DNA of 64,000 bases from Streptomyces sp. S4.7 (GCF_010384365.1 NZ_CP048397.1:7817683-7881682); one strand, 5' to 3'; numbered from the stretch's first letter, positions 49,395-58,769 are shown. Program-made: numbers and translations. Notes: generated from the sequence alone by a model not told the origin.

Positions 49395-51437
49395 ATGATC
49401 TCCACCCTCCTGTCCCGGCCGCACGGGCCGGACGGTGATCCCACTCCACGCCTCGTGTACGGCGCCGACTACAACCCCGAGCAGTGGCCTCGCGAGGTAT
49501 GGAAGGAGGACGTGCGGCTGATGCGCGAGGCCGGCGTCAACCTGGTCTCCGTGGGGATCTTCTCCTGGGCCCACATCCAACCGACGCCGCACAGCTGGGA
49601 CTTCGGCTGGCTCGACGAGGTGATGGACCTCCTGCACGCGGGCGGCATCGCCGTCGACCTGGCCACCGCCACCGCGTCCCCGCCGCCCTGGCTCACCACG
49701 GCCCACCCCGAGATCCTCCCGGTGACCGCCTCCGGCGAGACGGTGTGGCCGGGCGCACGTCAGCACTGGCGCCCCACCTCTCCCGTCTTCCGTACCCACG
49801 CGCTCGCCCTCGTACGGAAGATGGCCGAGCGGTACGCGGACCATCCCGCCCTGGTGGCCTGGCACGTCTCCAACGAACTGGGCTGCCACAACATCTACGA
49901 CCACTCGGACGACGCCGCCCGCGCCTTCCGAGACTGGCTGCGCGCCCGCCACACCACGCTCGACGCGCTCAACCACGCCTGGGGCACGGCGTTCTGGTCC
50001 CAGCGGTACAGCGACTGGGACCAGATCCTGCCACCCCGGCTGGCGGCCTCCCACCCCAATCCCACGCAGCAACTGGACTTCAAGCGCTTCTCGTCCGACG
50101 CGCTGAAGGACCATCTGCGCGCGGAGCGGGACGTCCTGCGGGAGATCACGCCCGATGTTCCCGTCACCACGAACTTCATGGTGATGGGCGGGACCAAGGG
50201 AATGAACTACCCGGACTGGGCGGCCGAGATCGACTTCGTCTCCAACGACCACTACACCCACCCCGGCCCCCAGGACCGGGACGAACTGTCCTTCTCCGCC
50301 AACCTCACGAGCGGTATCGCCGGCGGCCGTCCCTGGTTCCTGATGGAGCACTCCACCAGCGCCGTCAACTGGCAGCCCGTCAACGTGTCCAAGCGCCAGG
50401 GGGAACTGGCCCGCGATTCGCTGCTGCACGTCGCGCACGGCGCCGACGCCGTCTCCTTCTTCCAGTGGCGCCAGTCGGCGGCCGGCGCCGAGAAGTACCA
50501 CTCCGCGATGGTCCCGCACGCCGGACCCGACAGCGAAGTCTTCCGCGCGGTCACCGGCCTCGGACAGACCCTGCGGGCACTGGCGCCCGTCGCGGGGACC
50601 GAGCGTGAACCCGCCCGTGTCGGCATTCTCTTCGACTGGGACTCCTGGTGGGCCTGCGAGCAGGACTCCCACCCCACCTCCCGGCTCGACTACCGGCAGG
50701 AAGCGCTCGACTGGTACTCCGCCCTGCTCGCCCTCGGGATACGGGCCGACGTTGTCACCACCTGGACCAATCTCGAACGGTACGACCTCCTGATCGCGCC
50801 CGTACTGCATGTGATCCCCGCGGCACTGGCCGCCCGGCTCACGCGGTACGCCGACAACGGAGGGCACCTCGTCACCACGTACTTCTCCGGTGTCGTCGAC
50901 GAGAACGACCACATCTGGCTCGGCGGCCACCCCGGAGCGCTGCGCGAGTTGCTGGGCATCCGCATCGAGGAGTTCGGTCCGCTGCTCGATGGTGAGAGCG
51001 TCTCGCTGGACGGCGCGGGTCCGGGCACCCTGTGGACCGACCGGATCACCGTCACCGACCCCGAGGCCGAGGTGCTGGCCCGCTACGAGACCGGTGAGTA
51101 CGCGGGCCGGCCCGCCGTCACCCGCCGTACGGCGGGCCGGGGTTCGGCCGCGTACATCTCCACCAGGCTCGGCGTGATCGGCCTCGTCGGCCTGCTGCCG
51201 AAGCTGCTCGCGACCGCCGGTGTGGAGAGCGAGCTTCCCGAGTCCGTGCGCGGAAGCGTCGAGCAGGCCGTACGCCGCGACGCCGGGGCCCGCTACCTGT
51301 TCCTGGTCAACCGGACCGACGGGCCGGTACCGCTGCCCGGACTCACCGGGGAGATCCTGACCGGCCGGAGAGACGCCGAGGGCGTGCTCGTCCTGGCGCC
51401 GAGGGAAGCCGCCGTACTGCGACAGCCCAACCCCTGA
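49395..51437 (+). CDS. GH42 beta-galactosidase
   Basis: A 680-residue protein without a signal peptide, so cytosolic. 'LVYGADYNPEQWPREVWKEDVRLMREAGVNLVSVGIFSWAHIQP' opens the TIM barrel. The acid/base Glu is in 'WHVSNELGCH' (about 161), the nucleophile Glu in 'FLMEHSTSAVNWQP' (about 318). The trimerisation and C-terminal domains follow with 'YYSAL'-like 'DWYSALLALGIRADVVT' and 'LFLVNRTDGPVPLPGLTG'. It releases galactose from galactosides imported by the operon. GGAAGGAACGCC precedes the ATG. A terminator lies 44 bp after the stop. Confidence 0.93.
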   Translation: MISTLLSRPHGPDGDPTPRLVYGADYNPEQWPREVWKEDVRLMREAGVNLVSVGIFSWAHIQPTPHSWDFGWLDEVMDLLHAGGIAVDLATATASPPPWLTTAHPEILPVTASGETVWPGARQHWRPTSPVFRTHALALVRKMAERYADHPALVAWHVSNELGCHNIYDHSDDAARAFRDWLRARHTTLDALNHAWGTAFWSQRYSDWDQILPPRLAASHPNPTQQLDFKRFSSDALKDHLRAERDVLREITPDVPVTTNFMVMGGTKGMNYPDWAAEIDFVSNDHYTHPGPQDRDELSFSANLTSGIAGGRPWFLMEHSTSAVNWQPVNVSKRQGELARDSLLHVAHGADAVSFFQWRQSAAGAEKYHSAMVPHAGPDSEVFRAVTGLGQTLRALAPVAGTEREPARVGILFDWDSWWACEQDSHPTSRLDYRQEALDWYSALLALGIRADVVTTWTNLERYDLLIAPVLHVIPAALAARLTRYADNGGHLVTTYFSGVVDENDHIWLGGHPGALRELLGIRIEEFGPLLDGESVSLDGAGPGTLWTDRITVTDPEAEVLARYETGEYAGRPAVTRRTAGRGSAAYISTRLGVIGLVGLLPKLLATAGVESELPESVRGSVEQAVRRDAGARYLFLVNRTDGPVPLPGLTGEILTGRRDAEGVLVLAPREAAVLRQPNP

Positions 51438-51480
51438 CCCCCGCGCACGCGAACGTGAACGCGGCACCGGGTCCGTTTCC

Positions 51481-51515
51481 GGACCGTCCCGCCTGCCTGC
51501 CGGGCAGGACGGTCC
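51481..51515 (+). terminator. Terminator of the GH42 operon
   Basis: GGACCGTCC (51481-51489) and GGACGGTCC (51507-51515) form a 9-bp perfect stem around a GC-rich loop with some inner pairing. Confidence 0.65.
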
Positions 51516-51608
51516 ATCACCACCCGCACACATCGACGCGCGTCAGTGGTCGATCTTTGAAGCCCACGGCCCTCCGCTCTGTCGAATGAGTTCGACTCTT
51601 CAAGAACC

Positions 51609-51650
51609 TTGACCGGGCCATGACCCGCGACCACTATGGGAGCGCTCCCA
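51609..51650 (+). promoter_or_regulatory. Promoter with CebR box before the GH6 cellulase
   Basis: TTGACC (51609-51614), 17 bp, CACTAT (51632-51637) form a promoter, and TGGGAGCGCTCCCA (51637-51650) is a perfect 14-bp match to the operator known for the cellobiose repressor CebR. It overlaps the expected transcription start, 161 bp before the ATG. Confidence 0.85.
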
Positions 51651-51810
51651 CCGATTCAAGGCTTGACGCGCCGCAGGCGACTTTTTTGCTGTGCGGCGCA
51701 GCGCACCAGATGTCCCGGACTGATCAGCTCCTTCGACGGCACCCCCACCCGCATTCGGCATCGGGCCGCCGCGACCATCGGCGCGCCCCGGACGGAGAGT
51801 GACTTCAGCC

Positions 51811-53511
51811 ATGAGATCCCGCACGGCCTTACTGGCCGCCGCCGCCCTGACAGCAGCCGCCACCGGAACAGCCACCGCCGCGAGCCCGGCCCCGAACGGC
51901 GCCGCCGCCGCGGGCTGCACCGTCGCCTACACGGTGCAGACCCAGTGGGACTCCGGTTTCACCTCCGGCGTCACGGTCACCAACACCGGCGACCCGGTGA
52001 GCGGCTGGAACCTGACCTGGTCCTTCGCGGGCAACCAGCGCGTCACCCAGGGCTGGAACGCCGACATCGCGCAGAGCGGCGCCGGCGTCACCGTCAGGAA
52101 CGTCGCCCACAACGGCACGCTCGCCACCGGCTCCTCCGCCTCCTTCGGGTTCAACGCCTCGTACAGCGGCGCCAACACGACACCGGCCACGTTCAAGCTG
52201 AACGGCGTCACCTGCAACGCCGGCCCCACCGACCCGACCGACCCGCCCACCGATCCCGGTGAGCGCGTGAACAACCCCTACGCCGGCGCCAAGGTCTATG
52301 TGAACCCCGAGTGGTCCGCCAAGGCCGCCGCCGAACCCGGCGGCAGCCGCATAGCCGGCCAGCCGACCGGCGTGTGGCTCGACCGCACCGCCGCGATCGA
52401 GGGCGTCGGGAGCGCCATGGGCCTGCGCGACCACCTCGACGAGGCACTGACGCAGAAGGGCTCCGGTGAACTCGTCGTCCAACTCGTCATCTACAACCTG
52501 CCGGGCCGCGACTGCTCCGCCCTCGCCTCCAACGGGGAACTCGGCGCGACCGAGATCGGGCGCTACAGGACCCAGTACATCGACCCGATCGCCGCGATCC
52601 TCGCCGACCAGAAGTACGCCGGGCTGCGCATCGTGACGACCGTCGAGATCGACTCACTGCCCAACCTCGTCACCAACACCACCCCGCGCCCGACCGCCAC
52701 CCCCAACTGCGACACGATGAAGGCGAACGGCAACTACCAGAAGGGCGTCGGCTACGCCCTGAACAAGCTGGGCGACGCGCCCAACGTCTACAACTACGTG
52801 GACGCCGGCCACCACGGGTGGCTCGGCTGGGACGACAACCTCGGCCCGTCCGCGGAACTCTTCAAGACCGCCGCCACGACCGAGGGCGCGACCCTCGGCG
52901 ACGTCCACGGCTTCATCGTCAACACCGCGAACTACAGCGCTCTGAAGGAAAACCACTTCACGGTCGACGACGCCGTCAACGGCGTCTCGGTCCGCCAGTC
53001 CAAGTGGGTCGACTGGAACCGCTACGTCGACGAACTCTCCTACGCCCAGGCCATGCGCGCCAAGCTCGTCTCGCTCGGCTTCGACACCAACCTCGGCATG
53101 CTGATCGACACCTCCCGCAACGGCTGGGGCGGCACCGCCCGGCCCGCCGCTCCCGGGCCGAGGACGACCGTGGACGCCTACGTCGACGGCGGTCGCTACG
53201 ACAGGCGCATCCACCTCGGCAACTGGTGCAACCAGTCCGGCGCCGGCCTCGGCGAACGGCCCCAGGCAGCGCCCGCCGCGGGCATCGACGCCTACGTATG
53301 GATGAAGCCGCCGGGGGAGTCGGACGGTTCCAGCACGGCGATCCCGAACGACGAGGGCAAGGGCTTCGACCGCATGTGCGACCCGACGTACGAGGGCAAT
53401 CCCCGGAACAACAACAACATGTCGGGGGCGCTGTCCGGAGCACCCCTGTCCGGGCACTGGTTCTCCGCCCAGTTCCAGGAACTCATGAAGAACGCGTACC
53501 CGGCGCTGTAG
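51811..53511 (+). CDS. Secreted GH6 cellulase (cellobiohydrolase type) with CBM2
   Basis: A 566-residue exported enzyme. The signal 'LLAAAALTAAATGTATAASPAP' ends near residue 23. CBM2 follows: 'GCTVAYTVQTQWDSGFTSGVTVTNTGDPVSGWNLTWSFAGNQRVTQGWNA', closed by 'LNGVTC'. A 'PTDPTDPPTDPGE' linker leads to GH6: 'LVVQLVIYNLPGRDCSALASNGE' is the family signature with the catalytic Asp region, 'FIVNTANYSAL' and 'MLIDTSRNGWGG' follow. It releases cellobiose from cellulose. ATG 51811 follows GGAGAG by 11 bases; an in-frame GTG at 51799 would overlap that site and is rejected. Confidence 0.93.
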   Translation: MRSRTALLAAAALTAAATGTATAASPAPNGAAAAGCTVAYTVQTQWDSGFTSGVTVTNTGDPVSGWNLTWSFAGNQRVTQGWNADIAQSGAGVTVRNVAHNGTLATGSSASFGFNASYSGANTTPATFKLNGVTCNAGPTDPTDPPTDPGERVNNPYAGAKVYVNPEWSAKAAAEPGGSRIAGQPTGVWLDRTAAIEGVGSAMGLRDHLDEALTQKGSGELVVQLVIYNLPGRDCSALASNGELGATEIGRYRTQYIDPIAAILADQKYAGLRIVTTVEIDSLPNLVTNTTPRPTATPNCDTMKANGNYQKGVGYALNKLGDAPNVYNYVDAGHHGWLGWDDNLGPSAELFKTAATTEGATLGDVHGFIVNTANYSALKENHFTVDDAVNGVSVRQSKWVDWNRYVDELSYAQAMRAKLVSLGFDTNLGMLIDTSRNGWGGTARPAAPGPRTTVDAYVDGGRYDRRIHLGNWCNQSGAGLGERPQAAPAAGIDAYVWMKPPGESDGSSTAIPNDEGKGFDRMCDPTYEGNPRNNNNMSGALSGAPLSGHWFSAQFQELMKNAYPAL

Positions 53512-53527
53512 TACCTCTCTCCGGCGA

Positions 53528-53563
53528 GGCGAGGCGAGTCGAAGCGCTTCGACTCGCCTCGCC
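53528..53563. promoter_or_regulatory. Palindrome with 18-bp arms: terminator and probable LacI operator
   Basis: GGCGAGGCGAGTCGAAGC (53528-53545) is followed directly by its exact inverse (53546-53563). The centre, GTCGAAGCGCTTCGAC, has the form of a LacI operator and lies 71 bp before the LacI start and 16 bp after the cellulase stop, so it could both end one transcript and repress the other. Confidence 0.75.
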
Positions 53564-53596
53564 GGAGGGCCGCGCCGTCGCACCGCAGCACAGACC

Positions 53597-53611
53597 GTCG
53601 AAGCGGTTCGC
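53597..53611. promoter_or_regulatory. Second, weaker LacI-type operator
   Basis: GTCGAAGCGGTTCGC repeats the core GTCGAAGCGCTTCGAC of the palindrome with two changes, 60 bp downstream and 22 bp before the LacI ATG. Confidence 0.6.
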
Positions 53612-53633
53612 AACCGAGTCCGGGAGAGCGGGA

Positions 53634-54635
53634 ATGATCACCCTTGCCGAGGTCGCCAGGCACGCCGGAGTCTCGGCCAGCACGGTGAGTTACGTCCTCA
53701 GCGGCAAGCGGTCCATCTCACCGGGCACCTGTGAGCGCGTCGAGCGCAGCATCCACGAGCTGGGCTACCACGCGGGCGCGCGGGCCCTGGCGGGCGGCAA
53801 GTCCGACGTCATCGCCCTGGTGTTGCCGCTGCGCACCGATACGTACGCCCCGGTGACGATGGAGACCGTGCTCGCCGTCACCACCACGGCCCGCACGTAC
53901 GGCTACGACGTGCTGCTGCTGACCGGCGACGACGGCCCCGCCGCAGTCCGCCGGGCCAACGCCGGCGCTCTCGCGGACGCCATGATCCTCATGGATGCCG
54001 AGCCGGCGGACGAGCGGCTTCCACTGCTGCGCGAGAGCGACAAACCGTCCGTACTGATCGGCCTGCCCGCCGACCCGACCGGCCTGACCTGTGTGGACCT
54101 CGACTTCACGGCGACGGGCGCGCTGTGCGCCGAACACCTGGCCGCACTGGGCCACCGTGACATCGCTCTGATCACCGAGCCGCCCGCCGTCCACGAACAC
54201 CCCACCGGATCCGCCGGGCGGACCCTGCACGGGCTGCGCGCCAAGAGCCGTGAACTGGGCCTGAGCGTCCATCACCTGTCGGGCGGCGACGGCCGCACGG
54301 CCATGACGGACACGCTCGCCCACACCTTCGCCGAGCACCCCGCCACCACGGGATTCGTGGTCCAGCACGAGCCGGCGGTCGAGCCCCTGCTCCACTCGCT
54401 GCGCCGACTGGGCCGACCGGTCCCCGAGGACATCTCCGTGATCGCGATCTGCCCGGACCGGGTGGCGTTCCACTCGTCCGTACCCCTCACCTCGGTCGCC
54501 ATCCCGACACCGGAGCTGGGCCGGCGGGCAGTGGACCGGATCATCGCCGAACTGACGGGCGAGGGCGCCGCCGACATCACCCTGATCCCCCCAGCCCTGA
54601 CAACCCGCACCACCTCGGGCCCCGCGCCCGTGTAA
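53634..54635 (+). CDS. LacI-family regulator downstream of the cellulase
   Basis: A 333-residue protein starting MITLAEVARHAGVSASTVSY with the hinge 'LGYHAGARALAGGKSDVIALVLPLRT'. The ligand domain has 'CVDLDFTATGALCAEHLAALGHRDIALITEP' and 'GRPVPEDISVIAICPDRVAFHSSVPLTSVAIPTPELGRRAV'. Operators at 53537-53552 and 53597-53611 lie immediately upstream, so autorepression is likely. It probably senses a plant-glucan sugar, but the CebR box belongs to a different LacI protein, so this one has another target. The start is fixed by the helix-turn-helix position. Confidence 0.88.
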   Translation: MITLAEVARHAGVSASTVSYVLSGKRSISPGTCERVERSIHELGYHAGARALAGGKSDVIALVLPLRTDTYAPVTMETVLAVTTTARTYGYDVLLLTGDDGPAAVRRANAGALADAMILMDAEPADERLPLLRESDKPSVLIGLPADPTGLTCVDLDFTATGALCAEHLAALGHRDIALITEPPAVHEHPTGSAGRTLHGLRAKSRELGLSVHHLSGGDGRTAMTDTLAHTFAEHPATTGFVVQHEPAVEPLLHSLRRLGRPVPEDISVIAICPDRVAFHSSVPLTSVAIPTPELGRRAVDRIIAELTGEGAADITLIPPALTTRTTSGPAPV

Positions 54636-54673
54636 CACCTGATGCGGGCCCCCGCGCTGCGGGACGCTCGCTC

Positions 54674-54868
54674 CTAACTGTCGTCGCTGCCGGTCCCGTT
54701 CAGGCCGGCGCGCCGGTTGCTCTGCGAGCGGTGCACCAGCTTGCCCGCGGCGAGCGTCACGGCCGCAACAGCACGCGCCGAGCCGGGCCCACCACGCTCG
54801 GCCCACACCACACACACGCACCCACCGACAGCGAGCGCCACGACGCCGAGCAGTACCGGAGCGATCAT
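54674..54868 (-). CDS. Small one-helix membrane protein coupled to the mannosyltransferase
   Basis: A 64-residue protein from ATG 54868, with GAGGTGGGAAGC just upstream. It starts MIAPVLLGVVALAVGGCVCV, one membrane helix, then a basic tail 'KLVHRSQSNRRAGLNG'. A start at 54889 would overlap the mannosyltransferase stop (ATGA). No family recognised. It may help the transferase or be an independent small protein. Confidence 0.6.
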   Translation of the reverse strand: MIAPVLLGVVALAVGGCVCVVWAERGGPGSARAVAAVTLAAGKLVHRSQSNRRAGLNGTGSDDS

Positions 54869-54885
54869 GCTTCCCACCTCTGCGT

Positions 54886-56415
54886 TCATTCGTTCGGTCC
54901 CGCTGATCTTCTCAGGCGCCGGAAATCCCTGTTCCGGAAGCGCCGACGCATGGTCGGTGGACGGCGGTCCACGGGCCGCGAGTGCGGCCCGGGCGCCGCC
55001 TCACCGGGGACTCTCGTCATACCGCCGCCCGACATCTCGCGCGCCCACCACAGTGCGACCACCGCGAACACCGCGCCGCAGATCGCGAGCGTCAACTGGG
55101 CCCCGTCCGCGGCGACTCCGCTGGGCAGCTGGGCCAGCGCGAGCACCCCGCTGGCGACGGCCACCACCCGGCGCGCCGGCCCCGGCGGGGCTGCCGCCGC
55201 CAACGGGAACAGCCCCCACAGCACGTACCACGGGCGGATCGCCGGGCCCAGGACGGCGACCGCGATCAGACTGAGGCCCAGCGCGTACACGGGGCTGTGC
55301 CGGGGGCCGCGCAGCCACACCACCAGCACGGCGACGGCCGTCGCCACCAGGCCGACCGCGCGCCACGCGTCCAGGGCGAACGGTGCCAGGTCGCTGCCCG
55401 CGCTGTGCAGAACCGACCCGGTCATCCGGCCGAGGAGGGAGGTGAGGGCCCAATTGTGCGGGGAGACCGGGGTGTTGAGGGCGCCGATCCAGCCGTACCC
55501 GGTCCCGGTGACAGCGGTCACCACGGCGGTCGTGGCGAGCGCGACAGCGCAGACCGCGCCCGTCGCCCGGAACCATCGGTACCGACCGGTGAGCCCGCCG
55601 GCCCAGAACACGGCGACGGCCGACAGGCCGAGCGCGGCGGGCGCCTTGACCAGCGCGGCGAGAGCCATCAGGACCGCGCCCAGCACGGGAAAGCGGCCCC
55701 TCGCGGCCACCAGCGCCACGCCGAGCAGCCCCAGCATCACGGCGTCGTTGTGCGCGCCGGCCACCAGATGCAGCAGGAGCAGCGGATTGAGCGCCCCCAG
55801 CCACAGCGCGGCATCCGGGGCGGTGCCACCGCGGCGTGCGAGCAGCACCAGCGACAGCACCATCAGGCCCACTCCGAGCAGCGCGACCAGCCGCATACCG
55901 AGCACACCGGCCGAGAGCCCCGCCCCCGAAGCACGCGCGATCACCGAGGCGAACGACAGGAACAGCGGACCGTACGGAGTCGGCGTGTCCTGCCAGAGCG
56001 GCGACACCTGCGCGGCGAGCGGACCGCCGAGCCGGTCGGGACCGTGGGCGTACACATCGATCCGGGCATCCACCATCGCGCCCTGCGCCAGATAGCTGTA
56101 CACATCACGGCTGAACAGCGGCGGGGCGACCACCAGCGGCGCGGCCCACACCATGAGCGTGACCACCATGGCGCGCGTACCGGGCGGCCGCGGTCCGCGC
56201 ACGGCGCGGCCCAGCCAGGCCCAGGCCGCGACGAGCAGCACGAGCCCGAAGTAGGCGCCGAAGAGTCCCACCGCCGCCGCTCCCGACGACGGTGCCAGGG
56301 CCCCACCGACCGGCAGGGCACCGGCCCCCGTGCCGCCGACGGCCACGGCCGTGGACCCGGTGAGCCCCAGTAGGCGGCATTTGCGTATATGCGATTCGTC
56401 GCCCGGGGTCAGCAC
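54886..56415 (-). CDS. MptB-like polyprenol-phosphomannose-dependent mannosyltransferase
   Basis: A 509-residue membrane protein with about 12 helices. 'PPLFSRDVYSYLAQGAMVDARIDVYAHGPDRLGG' carries the catalytic Asp of GT-C enzymes after helix 2 and is diagnostic of MptA/MptB. 'LLLLHLVAGAHNDAVMLGLLGVALVAARGR' and 'LAALVKAPAALGLSAV' follow. In mycobacteria these enzymes extend the alpha-1,6-mannan of lipomannan. The last 35 residues are Arg/Pro-rich. The GTG start has a weak ribosome site. Upstream, 56416-56673 contains irregular short direct repeats ('CAGATCCNTC') and no gene. Confidence 0.82.
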   Translation of the reverse strand: MLTPGDESHIRKCRLLGLTGSTAVAVGGTGAGALPVGGALAPSSGAAAVGLFGAYFGLVLLVAAWAWLGRAVRGPRPPGTRAMVVTLMVWAAPLVVAPPLFSRDVYSYLAQGAMVDARIDVYAHGPDRLGGPLAAQVSPLWQDTPTPYGPLFLSFASVIARASGAGLSAGVLGMRLVALLGVGLMVLSLVLLARRGGTAPDAALWLGALNPLLLLHLVAGAHNDAVMLGLLGVALVAARGRFPVLGAVLMALAALVKAPAALGLSAVAVFWAGGLTGRYRWFRATGAVCAVALATTAVVTAVTGTGYGWIGALNTPVSPHNWALTSLLGRMTGSVLHSAGSDLAPFALDAWRAVGLVATAVAVLVVWLRGPRHSPVYALGLSLIAVAVLGPAIRPWYVLWGLFPLAAAAPPGPARRVVAVASGVLALAQLPSGVAADGAQLTLAICGAVFAVVALWWAREMSGGGMTRVPGEAAPGPHSRPVDRRPPTMRRRFRNRDFRRLRRSAGPNE

Positions 56416-56673
56416 CCCGGGAGCGTGCCTGCGGCCGGTGGCGGGAAGGGAACGCGCGGTGCGCCGGGGGGAGTCCGGAGCATGTCGGGTGCGACGGCGC
56501 CGAGGCCGGGCCGCCGTCCCCGGCGCGCGGGAAGCCCATCACACAGGCCCGTTCGCTCCAGATCCCTCAGCCTCAGATCCGTCCTCAGCCGGTTTCTCCG
56601 CCCCCGATCCGTCCGCGGCAGGTCCGTCGCTCCGCGCGTAGCCGAACTGACGGGCTGGCGACCCCGTATGTCC

Positions 56674-57666
56674 TCAGGCGAGCGCCTTCTGCTCGACGCC
56701 ACCGGCGGGGACCGGGGCCAGGACCCGGGTGAGCCAGCCGGTGCGGGTCCGGCGGGCCGCGGCTGAGACGTGCGCCTGCGGGAACAGCGCGTCCAATCCG
56801 TGGCAGCCGCCCGCCCAGACGTGCAGTTCGGCCTGGCCACCGGACGCCCAGATCCTGGTGGCGTAGGCGACGTCCTCGTCGCGGAAGACCTCGGCGGAGC
56901 CCGCGTCGACGTAGGCGGTCGGCAGGTTCGAGACGTCGTCGGCCACCGCCGGTGAGACATGGCCGGGTACCTGCTCGTCCTCGGCGCCGCCGAGGACCGA
57001 CCGCCAGCCGAACGCGTTCATCTCGCGGGTCCAGACACCGGGGTCACCGGAGTACTGCCGACTGGAGACGGTGACGTTGCGGTGGTCGAGCATGGGGCAG
57101 ATCAGCATCTGCGCGGCGATTGCCGGTCCGCCGAGATCGCGGGCCAGCAGCGCGACGCCGGCGGCGAGTCCGCCGCCGGCGCTCGTACCCGCGACGACGA
57201 TCCGGGCGGGATCGATGCCCAGCTCGGCGGCGTGCCCGACGGTCCGGAGCAGTCCTTGGTAGCAGTCGTCGACCAGGGTCGTGCCGGTGGCCTCCGGTGC
57301 GAGCCGGTAGTCCACGGTGACCACGACCACGCCGAGCTCGTCGAGCCACTCCAGCGGGATGTCGATCTGCGAGAAGCGGTCACCCATGACCATCCCGCCG
57401 CCGTGCATCCCGTAGACGCACGGTGCGCCGACCGGGCTCTCGGCCCCGGCGGGGCTGAAGACCGACAGCGGAATCGGCGTTCCGTCCGACCCGGGCACGG
57501 TGACCTCGCGCCGGTCGACCGCGCGGCCGACGAGCAGTGGCTCGACGGGCAGCGACGAGAACGGGCGGATCCGCGCGAGCGCCTCGGCGTCGAGATCTGA
57601 CCGCAGCTCCATATCGGCGAGCAGCGTGCGCAGTTCGGGGTCGAGGCCGGGCCGGGGCACAGACAT
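56674..57666 (-). CDS. HSL-family esterase/lipase (alpha/beta-hydrolase)
   Basis: A 330-residue protein. 'CVYGMHGGGMVMGDR' is the HGGG oxyanion motif of the hormone-sensitive-lipase group, 'IVVAGTSAGGGLAAGVALLARD' the Ser nucleophile (GTSAGG), 'NLPTAYVDAGSAEVFRDEDVAYA' the Asp, and 'LHVWAGGCHGLDALFP' the His. It hydrolyses esters of short-chain acids. GAAAGG lies before ATG 57666. The C-terminal 'VLAPVPAGGVEQKALA' is a short tail. A fragment of a monooxygenase gene lies 110 bp upstream on the same strand. Confidence 0.9.
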   Translation of the reverse strand: MSVPRPGLDPELRTLLADMELRSDLDAEALARIRPFSSLPVEPLLVGRAVDRREVTVPGSDGTPIPLSVFSPAGAESPVGAPCVYGMHGGGMVMGDRFSQIDIPLEWLDELGVVVVTVDYRLAPEATGTTLVDDCYQGLLRTVGHAAELGIDPARIVVAGTSAGGGLAAGVALLARDLGGPAIAAQMLICPMLDHRNVTVSSRQYSGDPGVWTREMNAFGWRSVLGGAEDEQVPGHVSPAVADDVSNLPTAYVDAGSAEVFRDEDVAYATRIWASGGQAELHVWAGGCHGLDALFPQAHVSAAARRTRTGWLTRVLAPVPAGGVEQKALA

Positions 57667-57775
57667 GATGGAGACCTTTCGTCAGACGACGCAGTGTGAT
57701 GAGGGAGAGAAAAGGGGCCGCCCGGCCGCCGTGCGGGAGCGCCGGGCGGGAACGGGAAGGACCCGCCGACCGGTC

Positions 57776-57979
57776 TCAGAAAGCCGCTTTCCCGCGGACC
57801 GGGACGTAGTCGGTGTACGAGGGCTCCTCGGCCAGCAGTCCGCCTGTCCGCGCGGCGATCGCCTGGGTGGCCTCGCCGGCGAAGGCCCGGTGGTGGTCCT
57901 CCTCGCTCGTCCAGCCCTCGGTGACATGGACGACGGCGGGGTCGGACGCGGAGCGGGAGACGAGATAGACGACGCACAA
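57776..57979 (-). pseudogene. ABM-type monooxygenase, C-terminal fragment
   Basis: The 67-codon frame reads 'CVVYLVSRSASDPAVVHVTEGWTSEEDHHRAFAGEATQAIAART', the second half of an antibiotic-biosynthesis-monooxygenase-like (dimeric alpha/beta barrel) protein of about 100 residues. The first beta strand and helix are missing; the frame opens at a TTG without a ribosome site. The sequence to the left, 57980-58133, reads a different short peptide end and shows no gene. Confidence 0.65.
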
Positions 57980-58133
57980 TCAGGCGTCAGTTCGGCTCGC
58001 CCCCCAGCCAGGACGCGGCCCGCCTGCGGCCGGCGGCGCGTACGCCCGCGGCCGTGCTTCCCTGATGTATCGAGCCGTCAGGCGCGTTTCGGCGTGGTGG
58101 CAGTACGGCGCCATCACGCCCGCCTACGGGTGG

Positions 58134-58676
58134 TCACTTCGCCTGGGCGAGCTGGACCGCGTCGGGACCGGCCGGGAACCGCAGCTGTCCGGTCGTGTCG
58201 TGCACCGCCCGCCACACCGTCTCGGCGACATCGCTCTCCTTGGTGAACAGGTTCTGACCCGTGAAGTCGCCCATGGCCTTCTGTGCCCACGAGGCGTAGG
58301 CAGCCGGGACCAGCTCGTCCGGCGAGGCGCCGTGCATCGCGTTGGCCGCGAAGTTCGTCGTCAGACAGGCACCCGGCTCGACAGCCTTCGCCTGCACGCC
58401 GAACGGGGCGAGTTCGAGGGCGAGTGACGCGGTGAACCCCTCGATGGCCATCTTGCTCGCCTTGTAGACCGCCGAGAGCGGCATGTGGCCCAGCACCACG
58501 CTGGAGGTCACGTTGACCACGACGCCGGAGCCGCGCTCGCGGAACTGGGGGAGTACGGCCTGCGTCGTCGCCATCACGCCGAAGGTGTTGGTCTCGAAGA
58601 CGTCCCGCACCCGGTCCATGGGCGTGCCCTCGAACACACCGATCGAGGGGACACCCGCGTTGTTGGTGATCCTCAG
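58134..58676 (-). pseudogene. SDR family protein, N-terminal domain missing
   Basis: A frame of 167 codons from ATG 58637, extendable to about 58676 as 'LRITNNAGVPSIGVFEGTPMD'. It keeps NNAG, the catalytic Ser in 'NVTSSVVLG', and Tyr/Lys in 'SAVYKASKMAIEGFT', then ends 'LRFPAGPDAVQLAQAK'. The TGxxxGIG cofactor fold (about 80 residues) is absent, so it cannot bind NAD(P). Upstream sequence to 58740 shows no continuation. A 5' deletion is the simplest cause. Confidence 0.7.
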
Positions 58677-58769
58677 GGACGGCGGGAACGTGGGCGGGTG
58701 GCATCTTCCCGCTCCACAGAAGAACTCGTAAATCCCATTTAACCGCTCTGACCTGCGGTGACAGTAGAA

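Noticed and set aside
48930..51533. Minus-strand open frame of 867 codons
   Set aside because: Antisense to the GH42 gene, whose catalytic motifs are intact; no ribosome site or family pattern on the opposite strand.
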